From Chloroflexaceae bacterium (lineage in GTDB: Bacteria; Chloroflexota; Chloroflexia; Chloroflexales; Chloroflexaceae), in NCBI GenBank assembly GCA_025057155.1, contig JANWYD010000005.1, positions 62,001-126,000 of the forward strand: a DNA stretch of 64,000 nt, written 5' to 3'. A program made the translations under genes and the position numbers. The notes under the pieces are model-generated. The model saw only the letters and a program-made list of their open reading frames with translations, was not told where the DNA came from and did no database searches. Shown piece after piece: positions 16,041 through 24,306 of the stretch (position 1 is the first letter of the stretch; the number at the start of each line of letters is the position of its first letter).

Positions 16041-18203
16041 ATGAGCCGTGCCCTGGTTGTCGCCCTGTGCCTCTGGATGGCCACCGCTGCCTGGCTGCTC
16101 ACCCGTCCGGCGGCCAGCCTGGAAACAACCAGCGGCCTCTATGCGCCGGAGCAGTCCGGCGGTCTTGTCTATCGGTGGAGCGGTGACCGCGTGGTCATCC
16201 CCATCACCCGGCACAGCGGGCCGACGGCGGTGCGCCTGCGGCTCGCCGCCACGCGCTGGGAGGGCCGTTCCACACCGTATCTCTCGTTGCACGATGACCG
16301 GGGCGTGCTGACGCGTTTCGCTGCGCCAGAGGGCCCCCGCAACTATTATCTCCGCCTGCCGCCAGGGGTTGCCAGCCTGACCATCACCTCTACCGTTGAT
16401 CGTCCACCGGCCAGGGATCCCCGCTGGGTGGGCTTCACGCTCTTCAGTCTGAGCGTGAGGCCTGGCGGCTGGCCCGTGGACGCGCTTGCCCGCAGCCTTG
16501 CACTCCTGCCAGTCTACCTGGCTGTCGCGGCGGCCTTTGCCTGGAGCGTCCGGCGCGGATTGGCGGCGCCGTTGGCGCTCTTTGGTCTGGCGTTAGGGTT
16601 GCGCGTCTTCCAGCTCCAGAGCACGCCGCCGGGCTGGCGGGTTGACGAGGTGATCAGCCTGGTGGACGCCTGGCACCTTTCACGCACCGGGCGCGACCAT
16701 CTGGGCCACCTGCTGCCTCTGGGAGCCTTCGAGGCCCTGGGCGACTGGATCTCGCCGCTGCTGACCTACCTGGAGTTGCCCTTCGTGGCCCTCTTCGGAC
16801 CTGAACGCATGGTGGGCCGCATGGTTACGGCAGTGGCGGGCGCACTGGCCGCGCCCCTCGGCTACGCCCTGGCTCGCGCGCTGGGCCTGGGGCCGCTCGG
16901 AGCGTTCGCAACGGGATTGATGATGGCTCTCTCGCCCTGGCAGGTCTTCATCAGCCGGGTGGCTATGCCGCCGTCCCTCGTGCCGACCGTCTGGACCCTC
17001 TGCCTGCTGGCCGGGGTGCGCTTCATCGAACGCGGCGACCGGCGCGCGGCCCTGGGCCTGGCCCTGGCGGCCGGAGTGGCGCTGTACGCCTATCCCACGC
17101 TCAAGCTCGCTGTGCCCCTGCTGACGGCGCTGGCAGTGGCGCTGGCTCTGCTGAAGGGCCGCCTGGAGGCAGCCGGCAGCCACGCTCCAGCTCAAACGTT
17201 TCCTGAAGGCAAGGCATGGCCCGGCGCCGTGGTTCACCATCCCCTGGTCCTGGCCGGGTTGCTGCTGGCGCTCCTGTGGGCGCCCTTCGTCTACGTGACG
17301 TTGTTCGTCCCTGCCAGTTCCACGCGCCTGAACCAGGCGGCCCTGCGGGCCGACTCATGGGAGGCCTGGTTCCGCGCCTGGTGGGCGGGCTACGCGGTCT
17401 ACTTTCAACCTGACTTCTACTACCGGCGCGGCGATGGCAGTTCAACATCGAGTTTGCCAGGCTTCGGAGTGGAGTTCTGGGCCAGCCTGCCACTGCTGTT
17501 GCTGGGCCTGGCGGGAGCGATCAGCAGCCTGGTTCGCCCCCGGTGGAAGTATGCTCTGACCGGGCGGTTCCGGGCGTTGTTCATCCTCGGAGCGGTGCTG
17601 ATCGCGGCGCTGCCGGCGAGCCTGACCACACCCAGCCCCCATGCTTTCCGCGCCGCGCCGCTGGCGCCACTCTACGCCCTGCTGGTGGGATGGGGCGCGG
17701 CCCTGCTCCTGCCGCGGGGCCGTCCGCGGCCGGGAGCGGCCGGATGGTGGTGGGCGCGCTGGCTGAGCGCGCTGGCGCTGGCGATGGCGCTCCTATGGCA
17801 GGGCGCTGGATGGTGGCGCTTCTACACCCAGACGTATCCGCCGCTCCAGGCCGGCCTGAACCACGACGGCCTCGCCGAGGCGGTGCGCCGCACGGTGGAA
17901 CTGGCCCCCGGCTACGCCGAAGTCTGGGTCAGCGCCGACAGCATCGCCGAGCCGTATGTCTACATTCTGGCCGCCCGGCCCTTCCCTCCCGACGAGGCCC
18001 GGCGGCTGCTGGTGGTCAAACGGCAACCTGGACGCTTCAACCACGTCATCAGTCTTGGTCCCTATCGCTTCGTGGAAACCAATCACCTCCCGGCAATTCT
18101 CCCGACCCTGGCGGCCGTGCCGGGAGCGGCGGGCGGCAAGGGCTACGTGGTGCAGGAGTGGAACGATGGGACCAGGCGCGTGCTGGTGCTGCGGCAGATG
18201 TGA
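16041..18203 (+). CDS. Membrane glycosyltransferase, GT-C fold (PMT/ArnT-like)
   Basis: About 720 residues with a first membrane segment at the N-terminus, an extracytoplasmic beta-rich insert (residues 25-150), then at least ten further hydrophobic segments. The loop motif GWRVDEVISLVDAW contains the DE pair typical of GT-C enzymes such as ArnT and PMT, which use lipid-linked sugar donors outside the membrane. A second extracytoplasmic domain (YTQTYPP..., about residue 600 on) closes the protein. Start ATG 16041 is preferred because AGGA at 16031-16034 is correctly spaced; ATG 16035 is also possible. Donor and acceptor are unknown; cell-surface or protein glycosylation is the likely role. 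A TGATGCGATTTTGG repeat begins at its stop codon. Confidence 0.8.
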   Translation: MSRALVVALCLWMATAAWLLTRPAASLETTSGLYAPEQSGGLVYRWSGDRVVIPITRHSGPTAVRLRLAATRWEGRSTPYLSLHDDRGVLTRFAAPEGPRNYYLRLPPGVASLTITSTVDRPPARDPRWVGFTLFSLSVRPGGWPVDALARSLALLPVYLAVAAAFAWSVRRGLAAPLALFGLALGLRVFQLQSTPPGWRVDEVISLVDAWHLSRTGRDHLGHLLPLGAFEALGDWISPLLTYLELPFVALFGPERMVGRMVTAVAGALAAPLGYALARALGLGPLGAFATGLMMALSPWQVFISRVAMPPSLVPTVWTLCLLAGVRFIERGDRRAALGLALAAGVALYAYPTLKLAVPLLTALAVALALLKGRLEAAGSHAPAQTFPEGKAWPGAVVHHPLVLAGLLLALLWAPFVYVTLFVPASSTRLNQAALRADSWEAWFRAWWAGYAVYFQPDFYYRRGDGSSTSSLPGFGVEFWASLPLLLLGLAGAISSLVRPRWKYALTGRFRALFILGAVLIAALPASLTTPSPHAFRAAPLAPLYALLVGWGAALLLPRGRPRPGAAGWWWARWLSALALAMALLWQGAGWWRFYTQTYPPLQAGLNHDGLAEAVRRTVELAPGYAEVWVSADSIAEPYVYILAARPFPPDEARRLLVVKRQPGRFNHVISLGPYRFVETNHLPAILPTLAAVPGAAGGKGYVVQEWNDGTRRVLVLRQM

Positions 18204-18246
18204 TGCGATTTTGGATTTTGGATTTTGGATTTGGGATTTTGGATTG
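18201..18246 (+). repeat. Tandem GGATTTT heptamer repeat
   Basis: TGATGCGATTTTGGATTTTGG-type sequence with about five heptamer copies, starting with the TGA stop of the glycosyltransferase gene. The same opening TGATGCGATTT occurs at 38297 (again at a stop codon) and inverted at 30934-30971. Confidence 0.75.
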
Positions 18247-18264
18247 CTGTACATAGCGTGCCGA

Positions 18265-19272
18265 TCAACCCGGGTCGAACCACGGACCGATGAGGCGCGC
18301 CGTCAGCAACTCGCTGGGAACCAGAGGATCATCGGCGTCGGCGACCAGGAAGACCAGGGCGGGGTCGCGCTGGTCGAGCAGCAGGCCCTCGATCTTGAGG
18401 GGCAGCAGCTCGCCGTCGAGGTCAACGATGGGCGCATAGCGTGGCGCGCCCGCGGGCGGCAGCAGGCCGAGGGCCGAGCCGACGACCTCGCCGTCGTCCA
18501 CGGCGTTGGGCGAGCGTTCGGCGGCGGCGCAGTAGAGGATGCCGGCAGGGCAGAGGGTGGCGTCGGTAAAGGTCAGGCGCGCGCCGTCGAGCAGGCCGAG
18601 GTGGTAGCGGGTGATGGCCTGGAGGGGGGGAGGCGGGGCGGTTGCGGGATCGGTCAGGTAGGCGGCCAGGGCCGGCCAGGCGATGTCGCAGGTGGCGTCA
18701 ACCGGTTGCAACGCTCCGCGGGGCGCGCCGTTGCCGCGCTGGAAAAGCCGCAGCGTCTCGCCCGCGGGCAGCAGCACTGCGCCTTCCAGGTTCAATTCGC
18801 TGCCGGCAAAGGCTGGCGTGCGGAGCGCCGCATACAGGGCCGTGGCTTCCACCAGGCGAATGTCCGGCGCCGGCGCCGTGATGTTGCGCATCACCAGGAC
18901 GCGCTCGCGCTGCGGCGTTGAGCCGGAGCCGAAGGCGATCAGCGTCGGGCCGGCGGCCTCCGGCACCACCACGCAGGCCTCCAGATCCAGCTTCATGGCC
19001 TTGGCGCCGCGCAGGTCGTCGAACTGCCGCTTCCCGTCGGGGCCCGGCGGCAGAGTTATCGCGCGCACCTCCCAGGAATCGAGGTCAATCAGGGCCACAA
19101 AATGCGCGTCGTCCTGAATGGCCAGCATATAATCCCCGACGCGGACCAGGCTCGACGCCGCGCGCACGTGGGCCGGGCGGTCGAGGGATGGATCGGCGCC
19201 GGCGGTGTAACGCAACGGGCGCCGGTGCAGCACCTGGACCAGCAGCCGCGGGTCGTGATGGGCTTCAATCAT
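18265..19272 (-). CDS. Beta-rich protein of DUF6929 type, function unknown
   Basis: 335 residues with no signal peptide or membrane segment. The pattern of repeated short beta strands (SSLVRVGDYMLAIQDDAHFVALIDLDSW, LEACVVVPEAAGPTLIAFGSGST, ILYCAAAERSPNAVDDGEVVGSALGLL, ALVFLVADADDP) suggests a beta-propeller. I assign it tentatively to the DUF6929 proteins. Start ATG 19272 follows a GGAAAGG purine run. It is transcribed convergently with the glycosyltransferase gene, separated by the heptamer repeat. No functional inference is offered beyond the fold. Confidence 0.6.
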   Translation of the reverse strand: MIEAHHDPRLLVQVLHRRPLRYTAGADPSLDRPAHVRAASSLVRVGDYMLAIQDDAHFVALIDLDSWEVRAITLPPGPDGKRQFDDLRGAKAMKLDLEACVVVPEAAGPTLIAFGSGSTPQRERVLVMRNITAPAPDIRLVEATALYAALRTPAFAGSELNLEGAVLLPAGETLRLFQRGNGAPRGALQPVDATCDIAWPALAAYLTDPATAPPPPLQAITRYHLGLLDGARLTFTDATLCPAGILYCAAAERSPNAVDDGEVVGSALGLLPPAGAPRYAPIVDLDGELLPLKIEGLLLDQRDPALVFLVADADDPLVPSELLTARLIGPWFDPG

Positions 19273-19441
19273 AGGGGCGCCTTTCCACGTGATTATCATT
19301 GAAGGGGTGTGAGGAAACCGGGTTTCCCCAGGCTTCCGCCTTCAGGAGCAAGCCGGCAGGGGCAACCTTCGCAAGCTGGTGGGAACAACCTTGAAGGTGT
19401 CCCTGTTGGAGAAACCAGGTTGCCCCGACGCCCGTCTCACC
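19273..19441. repeat. Repeat-filled spacer
   Basis: Contains GAAACCGGGTTTCCCC (about 19314), GGCAACCTT/AAGGTG segments and GAGAAACCAGGTTGCCCC (about 19408). All are members or hybrids of the dispersed palindrome families. No gene. Confidence 0.5.
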
Positions 19442-20455
19442 TCAGGAGTCCGGAGATGATCCCTCAGCCGGAATGTTCACCGGGCGCAACTCACGAATAA
19501 GAATGGTGATAATTGTTACCACCGGAACCGTGAGCAGCGCGGCGAAGAAGCCGCCGATCAGCCCGCCAACATAGAGCCCGAACAGCACCGCGCCCGGCGG
19601 CACCTTGATCGCCCGGGCGAAAAAAAAGGGCACCACCACATACACCGCGATCATCCCGATTATGGCCTCGGCGATGACGATCCAGACAACCGCCGACTGG
19701 CTCACCGTCGAGGCGGCCAGCACGGCCAGTCCCAGGCCCACCAGTCCTCCCAGGTAGGGGATGAACTCCAGCAGGCCGGAAATGACGGCAATCGGGATGG
19801 CGAAGGGGATGCCTACCACCAGGCCGGCAATGCCGTACCCGATGATGTAGTAGCCGGAAATCGCCAGTTGGGCCATGAACCAGCGCGACAGCCCTTCGCT
19901 TACTGCGCCGAGCAGGCTGACCACTCGGGGCCGGTAGGCCGCCGGCACGAAGAAGTGCAGCAACCAGAGGCGCGTCCCGCTGCTGGTGACGAGGGTGAAC
20001 ACCAGCACCACAAGCACGAACAGGGTCCAGAACAGCGCCCCCACCTGGGCCGCGGCGCCGATCAGGGCGCTGGACACGCCCCCCATAAGCCCGCTCACGG
20101 TGTTGAGGATGGTCGTCAGGGGCAGTTGCACCACGCCGGCTTCGAGCCGCAGCGCGATCGCCACCAGGAGCCGCGAGAGCCCATCGAGCGCCGTGGCAAA
20201 GAGCGGCATCATTTGCAACCCCAGATACAGAAAGAGTACTACAATCAGGGTCAGCGCCCCGGCGACGGTGAGGCCGCCGGGCACGCCCCGTCGCCCCAGG
20301 CGCGTCACCAGCGGGTAGAGGAGCATGCTCAACAGGGCCGCCAGGAATAGCAGCAGGGCCACCGAACGGATCAGCGGCAGCAACGGTCCCACCAGAATGA
20401 GCGCCACCCCGAGACCAAACAACGCGAACCATGTCCGGGCGGTAATCTGCAGCAT
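19442..20455 (-). CDS. AI-2E family transporter (PerM/TqsA-type permease)
   Basis: Polytopic membrane protein of 337 residues with about eight hydrophobic segments: a helical pair near residues 10-50, a long central region, and a C-terminal block. The family-typical region is PFAIPIAVISGLLEFIPYLGGLVGLGLAVLAA, and the C-terminal part is VVPFFFARAIKVPPGAVLFGLYVGGLIGGFFAALLTVPV. The family includes TqsA and Na+/H+ antiporters, so the substrate is open. ATG 20455 is chosen because GAGG lies six bases upstream; ATG 20470 is also in frame. It stands alone, with a 500-base repeat-rich region upstream. Confidence 0.88.
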   Translation of the reverse strand: MLQITARTWFALFGLGVALILVGPLLPLIRSVALLLFLAALLSMLLYPLVTRLGRRGVPGGLTVAGALTLIVVLFLYLGLQMMPLFATALDGLSRLLVAIALRLEAGVVQLPLTTILNTVSGLMGGVSSALIGAAAQVGALFWTLFVLVVLVFTLVTSSGTRLWLLHFFVPAAYRPRVVSLLGAVSEGLSRWFMAQLAISGYYIIGYGIAGLVVGIPFAIPIAVISGLLEFIPYLGGLVGLGLAVLAASTVSQSAVVWIVIAEAIIGMIAVYVVVPFFFARAIKVPPGAVLFGLYVGGLIGGFFAALLTVPVVTIITILIRELRPVNIPAEGSSPDS

Positions 20456-20625
20456 CGAGACCTCGCACATCCTCCCACCGGGCAGGGGGACCCTCCAGGG
20501 GTTCTTCGAGGGGTGTCCTGGGAGGGCTTTGCCCTCCCGGCCCCTCCCACGAGCACAGGCGCGGGGAAACCGGGTGTCCCCATGCCCCTCTCTCCAGGCA
20601 GGGATGTGGGGGAAAGCCCGTTTCC

Positions 20626-20750
20626 CTATACCCTTCCAATCGGACGGTTACCCGACCCCCGCGCGTGGCGCTCACGGGCCTCGGCCTTCGAAAGGCCGCG
20701 AAGTTCAGCTACCGGCTCAACCGCCGCCGGCCGGGCAGTGTTTGTTGCCA
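20626..20750 (-). pseudogene. Possible 5' remnant of a P-type cation ATPase
   Basis: The minus-strand translation contains AVEPVAELRGLSKAEARERHARGSGNRP and then stops. The segment GLSxAEARERxARGxGN matches the N-terminal cytoplasmic motif of CtpE-like/HAD-IC P-type ATPases. No further ATPase sequence (DKTGT, TGES) exists nearby; the frame ends in a GTTTCCC-type repeat. It is read as a decayed fragment. Chance similarity of about 25 residues cannot be excluded. Confidence 0.35.
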
Positions 20751-20860
20751 CGAGGATCCTCTGAGCTAAGCCGGTTACGGCGGCTGCCGCTGCTGCGTGA
20801 ACCCGGTCTATAGTACCATGACGCGCGGATCCGAAGATAGCGTCACAGCCGCATCGCGCC

Positions 20861-20954
20861 AGTCTGTGGAGATGTGGAGGTGTGGAGGTGTGGGGCCGGT
20901 TCAACCATCTGGCATTCACCTCCACATCTCTACACCTCTAAACCTCCACAGACT
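20861..20954. repeat. Long imperfect hairpin of GTGTGGAG octamers
   Basis: The left arm begins AGTCTGTGGAG and continues with GATGTGGAGGTGTGGAGGTG. The right arm ends CTCCACAGACT after CACCTCCACATCTC. The arms pair over about 30 bases around a 28-base loop. It lies two bases after the stop of the MoxR-VWA gene. Related copies lie at 37109, 37655, 54455 and 60703. Confidence 0.8.
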
Positions 20955-20956
20955 GG

Positions 20957-22831
20957 TTAGGCAAAAAAGAGGGTGGCAAGGGCGCGGGGGATCACCGCGG
21001 CGGTGTGCACCTGCACGTAATGTCCCTGCCGCGTCGCGGCCAGACGGCGGCCAGCGGCGATCGCTTCGGGATCGGCGCTGGGGCCAAGCACGTGCAGGCG
21101 CTCAATGCCGGTGAGGGCCGTGAGGGGATCATCGCCAGCGGTAGCCAGACAATCGCTGAGCAACACCGCGACCTTTTCGGCCCGGGGCGCGCGAGCCAGT
21201 TGCGCTGCGGCGGCGCGCAGCACCGCGGCCAGATTGGTGACGCCTTTGCCGCGCAGGGACAGCAGATCGTCAATCACCGCCTCGGGCGAGCGGTAGCGGC
21301 CCTGTTCTCGCAGCACCAGCGCGTCACGGGCAAAGGCGATAATGCTGCAATCCGTCTGGGCATCAATCGCCAGGAGCGTGGCTGCCGCGGCCATCGCCGC
21401 GGTTGCCAGAGCTTGCCCGCGCATCGAGCCGCTGTAGTCAACCAGCAGGGCGATTGCTCGCGCCCCGGCGCGCCAGCGGCGAGTAACCACCTCGTCGCGC
21501 GTGACCGTTCGCCCCGGCGCGCGCTCGAGGGTGCGCTCCAGATCAAGCTCACCCTCGGCGCGACCGGTTTCCACGACCAGACGCCGGTAGCCCTGCCGCC
21601 AGCGCCACCCGGCTTTCCCCAGGCGCAGGAAGATCCGCGCGGCCAGGCGGCGCGCCCTGGTGCGCAGCGCCGGGTCGGTGGCGGCGGCCAGGTCACAGAG
21701 CAGGCTGAGGGCCGCGTCGGGATCGGTCTGACATAAACCGACAAGATGCCGTTCGTCCAGCTCACCCACCGCGGGCGAAACCATGTGAAAGTGCGGGTGC
21801 GTCGTGGACAGGTCGTAGCGGCTCAAGGTGCGGCGCGCGGCGGCTCGCACCGCGGCGCGCGTCTCGGCGCCGGTTAACATTCGGCCCCGGTCGCCAGCCG
21901 CTGGCGGCGCCGGCCCGTGGCCGGTTCCGTGCTGCGCGGATGGCGGAGCCTGAGGTGTGGGTTCGCCCTGTTGGGCGGCCAGAAGCCGGTCGAGCATGTC
22001 GGCCAGGATGGCCTCGGGCGTGCGTTCGCAGCCTTCGTCGAGCTTGATGCGACCAGAGAGGGCTGCCAGGGCGGCGTCGAGCAGCGTGGCGCGCCCCGGC
22101 GCCGGCTCGCCGCGCAGACGGCTCAATCCCTGCGCCACCAGCACCAGATCAATGGCCCCGCGCACCGAGGAACCGAGGCGAATGTCGGGGTGCGCGCGAG
22201 TCATACGGGTGAGCGCGACCGCCATTGCCACCAGCGCCTCGTCGCCGCCGGTGGCCCGGCGTACAATCTGGCGCTCGGCTGCGTCATCCTGATACCCGAT
22301 GGCCACCCGGCACATCCGGTCGGCGATGGCCTGGCTCACGCGAGCCGTACCTACCGCGTCGAAGGGGTTCATGGCGGCAATCAGCCGGAAGCCCGCCCCG
22401 GCGCGGATCTGCCCGAGACGAGGCACGTGGATCTCGCCCTCGGCCAGCACCGTGATCAGGACGTTGAGGGTCTCTTCGGGGACGCGATTAAACTCCTCGA
22501 TGTAGAGCAGCGCCCCTTCCCGCAGCGCCGCCATGAGCGGTCCCGGCGTGAAGCACTCCGGCTGGTAGCCCTGCTGCAGGACCATGGCGGGATCAAATGA
22601 CCCCAGCAGGCGGGCGGGGGTCAGTTCGGCGTTGCCCTCGACAAAGACCACCTGCAACCCTGCTGCGGCGGCCAATGTTCGCAGCAGGGACGATTTGCCC
22701 GTACCCGGCGGCCCTTCAAGGACGATGTGGCGCCCGGTGGCGAGGGCCACGGCCAGTATTTCGGCCTCACGGCGCAGCCCGACGATGTTCTGTTCAAGGC
22801 GTTCAAAGAGATGTTCGGTAGGGAACTGCAT
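20957..22831 (-). CDS. MoxR-type AAA+ ATPase fused to a VWA (MIDAS) domain
   Basis: 624-residue single polypeptide that joins two proteins usually encoded separately. Residues 1-280 are a MoxR/ChlI-like AAA+ ATPase: Walker A GPPGTGKSS, Walker B LLYIEEFNRVPEE, sensor AAMNPFDAVGTARVS. A variable, Pro/Ala-rich linker follows (about 290-330). Residues 440-620 form a von Willebrand A domain with the MIDAS motif LLVDYSGSMRG and a later LLSDCLATAGDDP. By analogy with MoxR-CoxE, BchI-BchD and NorQ-NorD pairs it should remodel or metallate a client enzyme. The adjacent alcohol dehydrogenase gene, 47 bases upstream on the same strand, is a possible client (inference only). Confidence 0.85.
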   Translation of the reverse strand: MQFPTEHLFERLEQNIVGLRREAEILAVALATGRHIVLEGPPGTGKSSLLRTLAAAAGLQVVFVEGNAELTPARLLGSFDPAMVLQQGYQPECFTPGPLMAALREGALLYIEEFNRVPEETLNVLITVLAEGEIHVPRLGQIRAGAGFRLIAAMNPFDAVGTARVSQAIADRMCRVAIGYQDDAAERQIVRRATGGDEALVAMAVALTRMTRAHPDIRLGSSVRGAIDLVLVAQGLSRLRGEPAPGRATLLDAALAALSGRIKLDEGCERTPEAILADMLDRLLAAQQGEPTPQAPPSAQHGTGHGPAPPAAGDRGRMLTGAETRAAVRAAARRTLSRYDLSTTHPHFHMVSPAVGELDERHLVGLCQTDPDAALSLLCDLAAATDPALRTRARRLAARIFLRLGKAGWRWRQGYRRLVVETGRAEGELDLERTLERAPGRTVTRDEVVTRRWRAGARAIALLVDYSGSMRGQALATAAMAAAATLLAIDAQTDCSIIAFARDALVLREQGRYRSPEAVIDDLLSLRGKGVTNLAAVLRAAAAQLARAPRAEKVAVLLSDCLATAGDDPLTALTGIERLHVLGPSADPEAIAAGRRLAATRQGHYVQVHTAAVIPRALATLFFA

Positions 22832-22847
22832 CAGGCGGCCCTTGGGC

Positions 22848-22870
22848 GTGGGAGGGCCTCGCCCTCCCAC
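22848..22870. repeat. Perfect 10-bp GC hairpin
   Basis: GTGGGAGGGC, loop CTC, GCCCTCCCAC, in the 47-base gap between the alcohol dehydrogenase and the MoxR-VWA genes. No T-run follows on either strand. It belongs to the GGGAGGGC hairpin family and may attenuate read-through or protect mRNA. Confidence 0.7.
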
Positions 22871-22878
22871 GGACGGTG

Positions 22879-23991
22879 TCAGTGCTCGTGGATAATCACG
22901 CCACGCACATTCTTGCCGGCGAGCAGGTCCTCGTAGCCCTGATTGATCTCCTCCAGGCGATAGCGCCGTGTCACCAGTTCATCGAGCTTGAGCTGGCCAT
23001 CGCGATAGAGATCGAGCAGCTTGCGGATATCGTACATCGGATTGGAATGGCCGAAGAGCGTGCCCCTGACTTCTTTCTGATAGAGGGTCATCACCGCGCC
23101 GGAGAGGTGCACAGTCTTCTTCGCCGGATCGGCCAGACCGGTGAGCACCATCGTGCCGCCCTTGCGGATGACATCAAACGCGGCCTGCACCACCTCTTCA
23201 TTGACGATGTCTACCGTAACAATTGCCTTGTCGGCCCCGACGCCGCGGGTAAGCCGCATGGCGATCTCGCGCGCCTCTTCCGCCGTGGCGACGCTGTGGG
23301 TGGCGCCCAGTTCCTCGGCTTTCTCGCGCTTATTGGCCAGCGGGTCCACCGCGATGACGTGCCGGGCGCCGGCGTGAGCGGCTCCCTGCACCGCATTGAT
23401 GCCAATACCGCCGATGCCGTAGATCACCACTGTATCGCCAGGAGCGACCCGCGCGGCGTACACTGCCGAACCCCAGCCGGTGGGCACGCCGCAGCCGACC
23501 AGGACGGCGACTTCGAGAGGAATATCCGGGTCAATGACCACGCACGAGTTTTGTGGAATGACCGAGTAGCGCGCGAAGGTGCCGAGCATACACATCGCTC
23601 CGAGGTCCTGGCCCCTGGCGTGAAAGCGGAACGTGCCATCGGGCATCGAGCCTTCGAGGATGGTAGCGCCCATGTCACAGAGGTTCTGCTGGCCGGTCGA
23701 GCACCAGCGGCAGTGACCGCAGGAGGGAATGAATGAGCAGACCACGTGGTCGCCCGGCTTGACGCGGGTGACGCCGGGACCGACGGCTTCGATGATCCCT
23801 GCGCCTTCGTGACCGCCAACGATTGGAAAGCGCGGCACCAGGTCGCCGTGCCGCAAATGCTCGTCGGAATGGCACAATCCCGCCGCGACGAAGCGGATCA
23901 ACACCTCGCCGTCCCGTGGTTCGTCGAGTTCAACCTCTTCGATGGCCCACGGCTTGCCGACATCCCAGAGCACTGCTGCTGTCGTCTTCAT
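22879..23991 (-). CDS. Zinc alcohol dehydrogenase, NDMA-dependent type
   Basis: Medium-chain dehydrogenase of 370 residues. The catalytic zinc ligands lie in GLCHSDEH and GHEGAG, the structural zinc cluster is CGHCRWCSTGQQNLC, and the Rossmann motif is VIYGIGGIGINAVQGAAHAG with IAVDPLANKRE. The layout, including MGATILEGSMPDGTFRFHARGQDLGAMCMLGTFARYSV, matches the NDMA-dependent alcohol dehydrogenase family, whose members hold tightly bound NAD and pass electrons to an unknown acceptor such as mycofactocin. No mycofactocin genes are in the window. AAGGAAG precedes ATG 23991. The alcohol substrate is unknown. Confidence 0.9.
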   Translation of the reverse strand: MKTTAAVLWDVGKPWAIEEVELDEPRDGEVLIRFVAAGLCHSDEHLRHGDLVPRFPIVGGHEGAGIIEAVGPGVTRVKPGDHVVCSFIPSCGHCRWCSTGQQNLCDMGATILEGSMPDGTFRFHARGQDLGAMCMLGTFARYSVIPQNSCVVIDPDIPLEVAVLVGCGVPTGWGSAVYAARVAPGDTVVIYGIGGIGINAVQGAAHAGARHVIAVDPLANKREKAEELGATHSVATAEEAREIAMRLTRGVGADKAIVTVDIVNEEVVQAAFDVIRKGGTMVLTGLADPAKKTVHLSGAVMTLYQKEVRGTLFGHSNPMYDIRKLLDLYRDGQLKLDELVTRRYRLEEINQGYEDLLAGKNVRGVIIHEH

Positions 23992-24306
23992 TGACTGCTT
24001 CCTTTCTGTTGACGGTCACGAGGTCACAAAAGGGCTAATTCCACTTGCTCCAAGCCTCTGCCAGGGCGGCGCGTGGGCGCAACCCTATGGGTTGCTCCCG
24101 CAGGGTTCTCCTCCCAGGCGTCCACCTGGTCGGGGTCAACCTCCACCGGCGCAACCCTATGGGTTGCGCCCACAGGGTTCTCCTGGCAACCGTTCTTGTG
24201 GAAACCGTTCCTGTGGGATATAAATATTATACCCAACTGTGTGAAAACCGACAAGGAACCGCTACCGGCCTGCCCGGGTCAGGCTGGTTCCCCGCGCTCC
24301 AGGCTG
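23992..24306. repeat. Spacer with duplicated GCAACCCTATGGGTTGC unit
   Basis: Two direct copies of a roughly 40-base unit (about 24076-24117 and 24148-24183), each with the palindrome GCAACCCTATGGGTTGC followed by CAGGGTTCTCCT. A further small direct repeat, GGAAACCGTTC-like (24186-24215), follows. AT-rich sequence at 24218-24240. No gene. Confidence 0.65.

Larger units (their letters stand above)
20456..20956. other. 500-base repeat-rich region with a gene remnant
   Basis: Contains a GGGAGGGC-TTT-GCCCTCCC hairpin (about 20519-20540), GGGGAAACCGGGTGTCCCC and GGAAAGCCCGTTTCCC motifs (20565-20635), a possible P-type ATPase 5' remnant (20626-20750) and the long GTGTGGAG hairpin (20861-20954). 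No intact gene was seen. Confidence 0.5.

Noticed and set aside
22848-22870. Rho-independent terminator after the alcohol dehydrogenase gene
   Set aside because: The stem is perfect, but no T-run follows on either strand, and the same hairpin core occurs in many other gaps.
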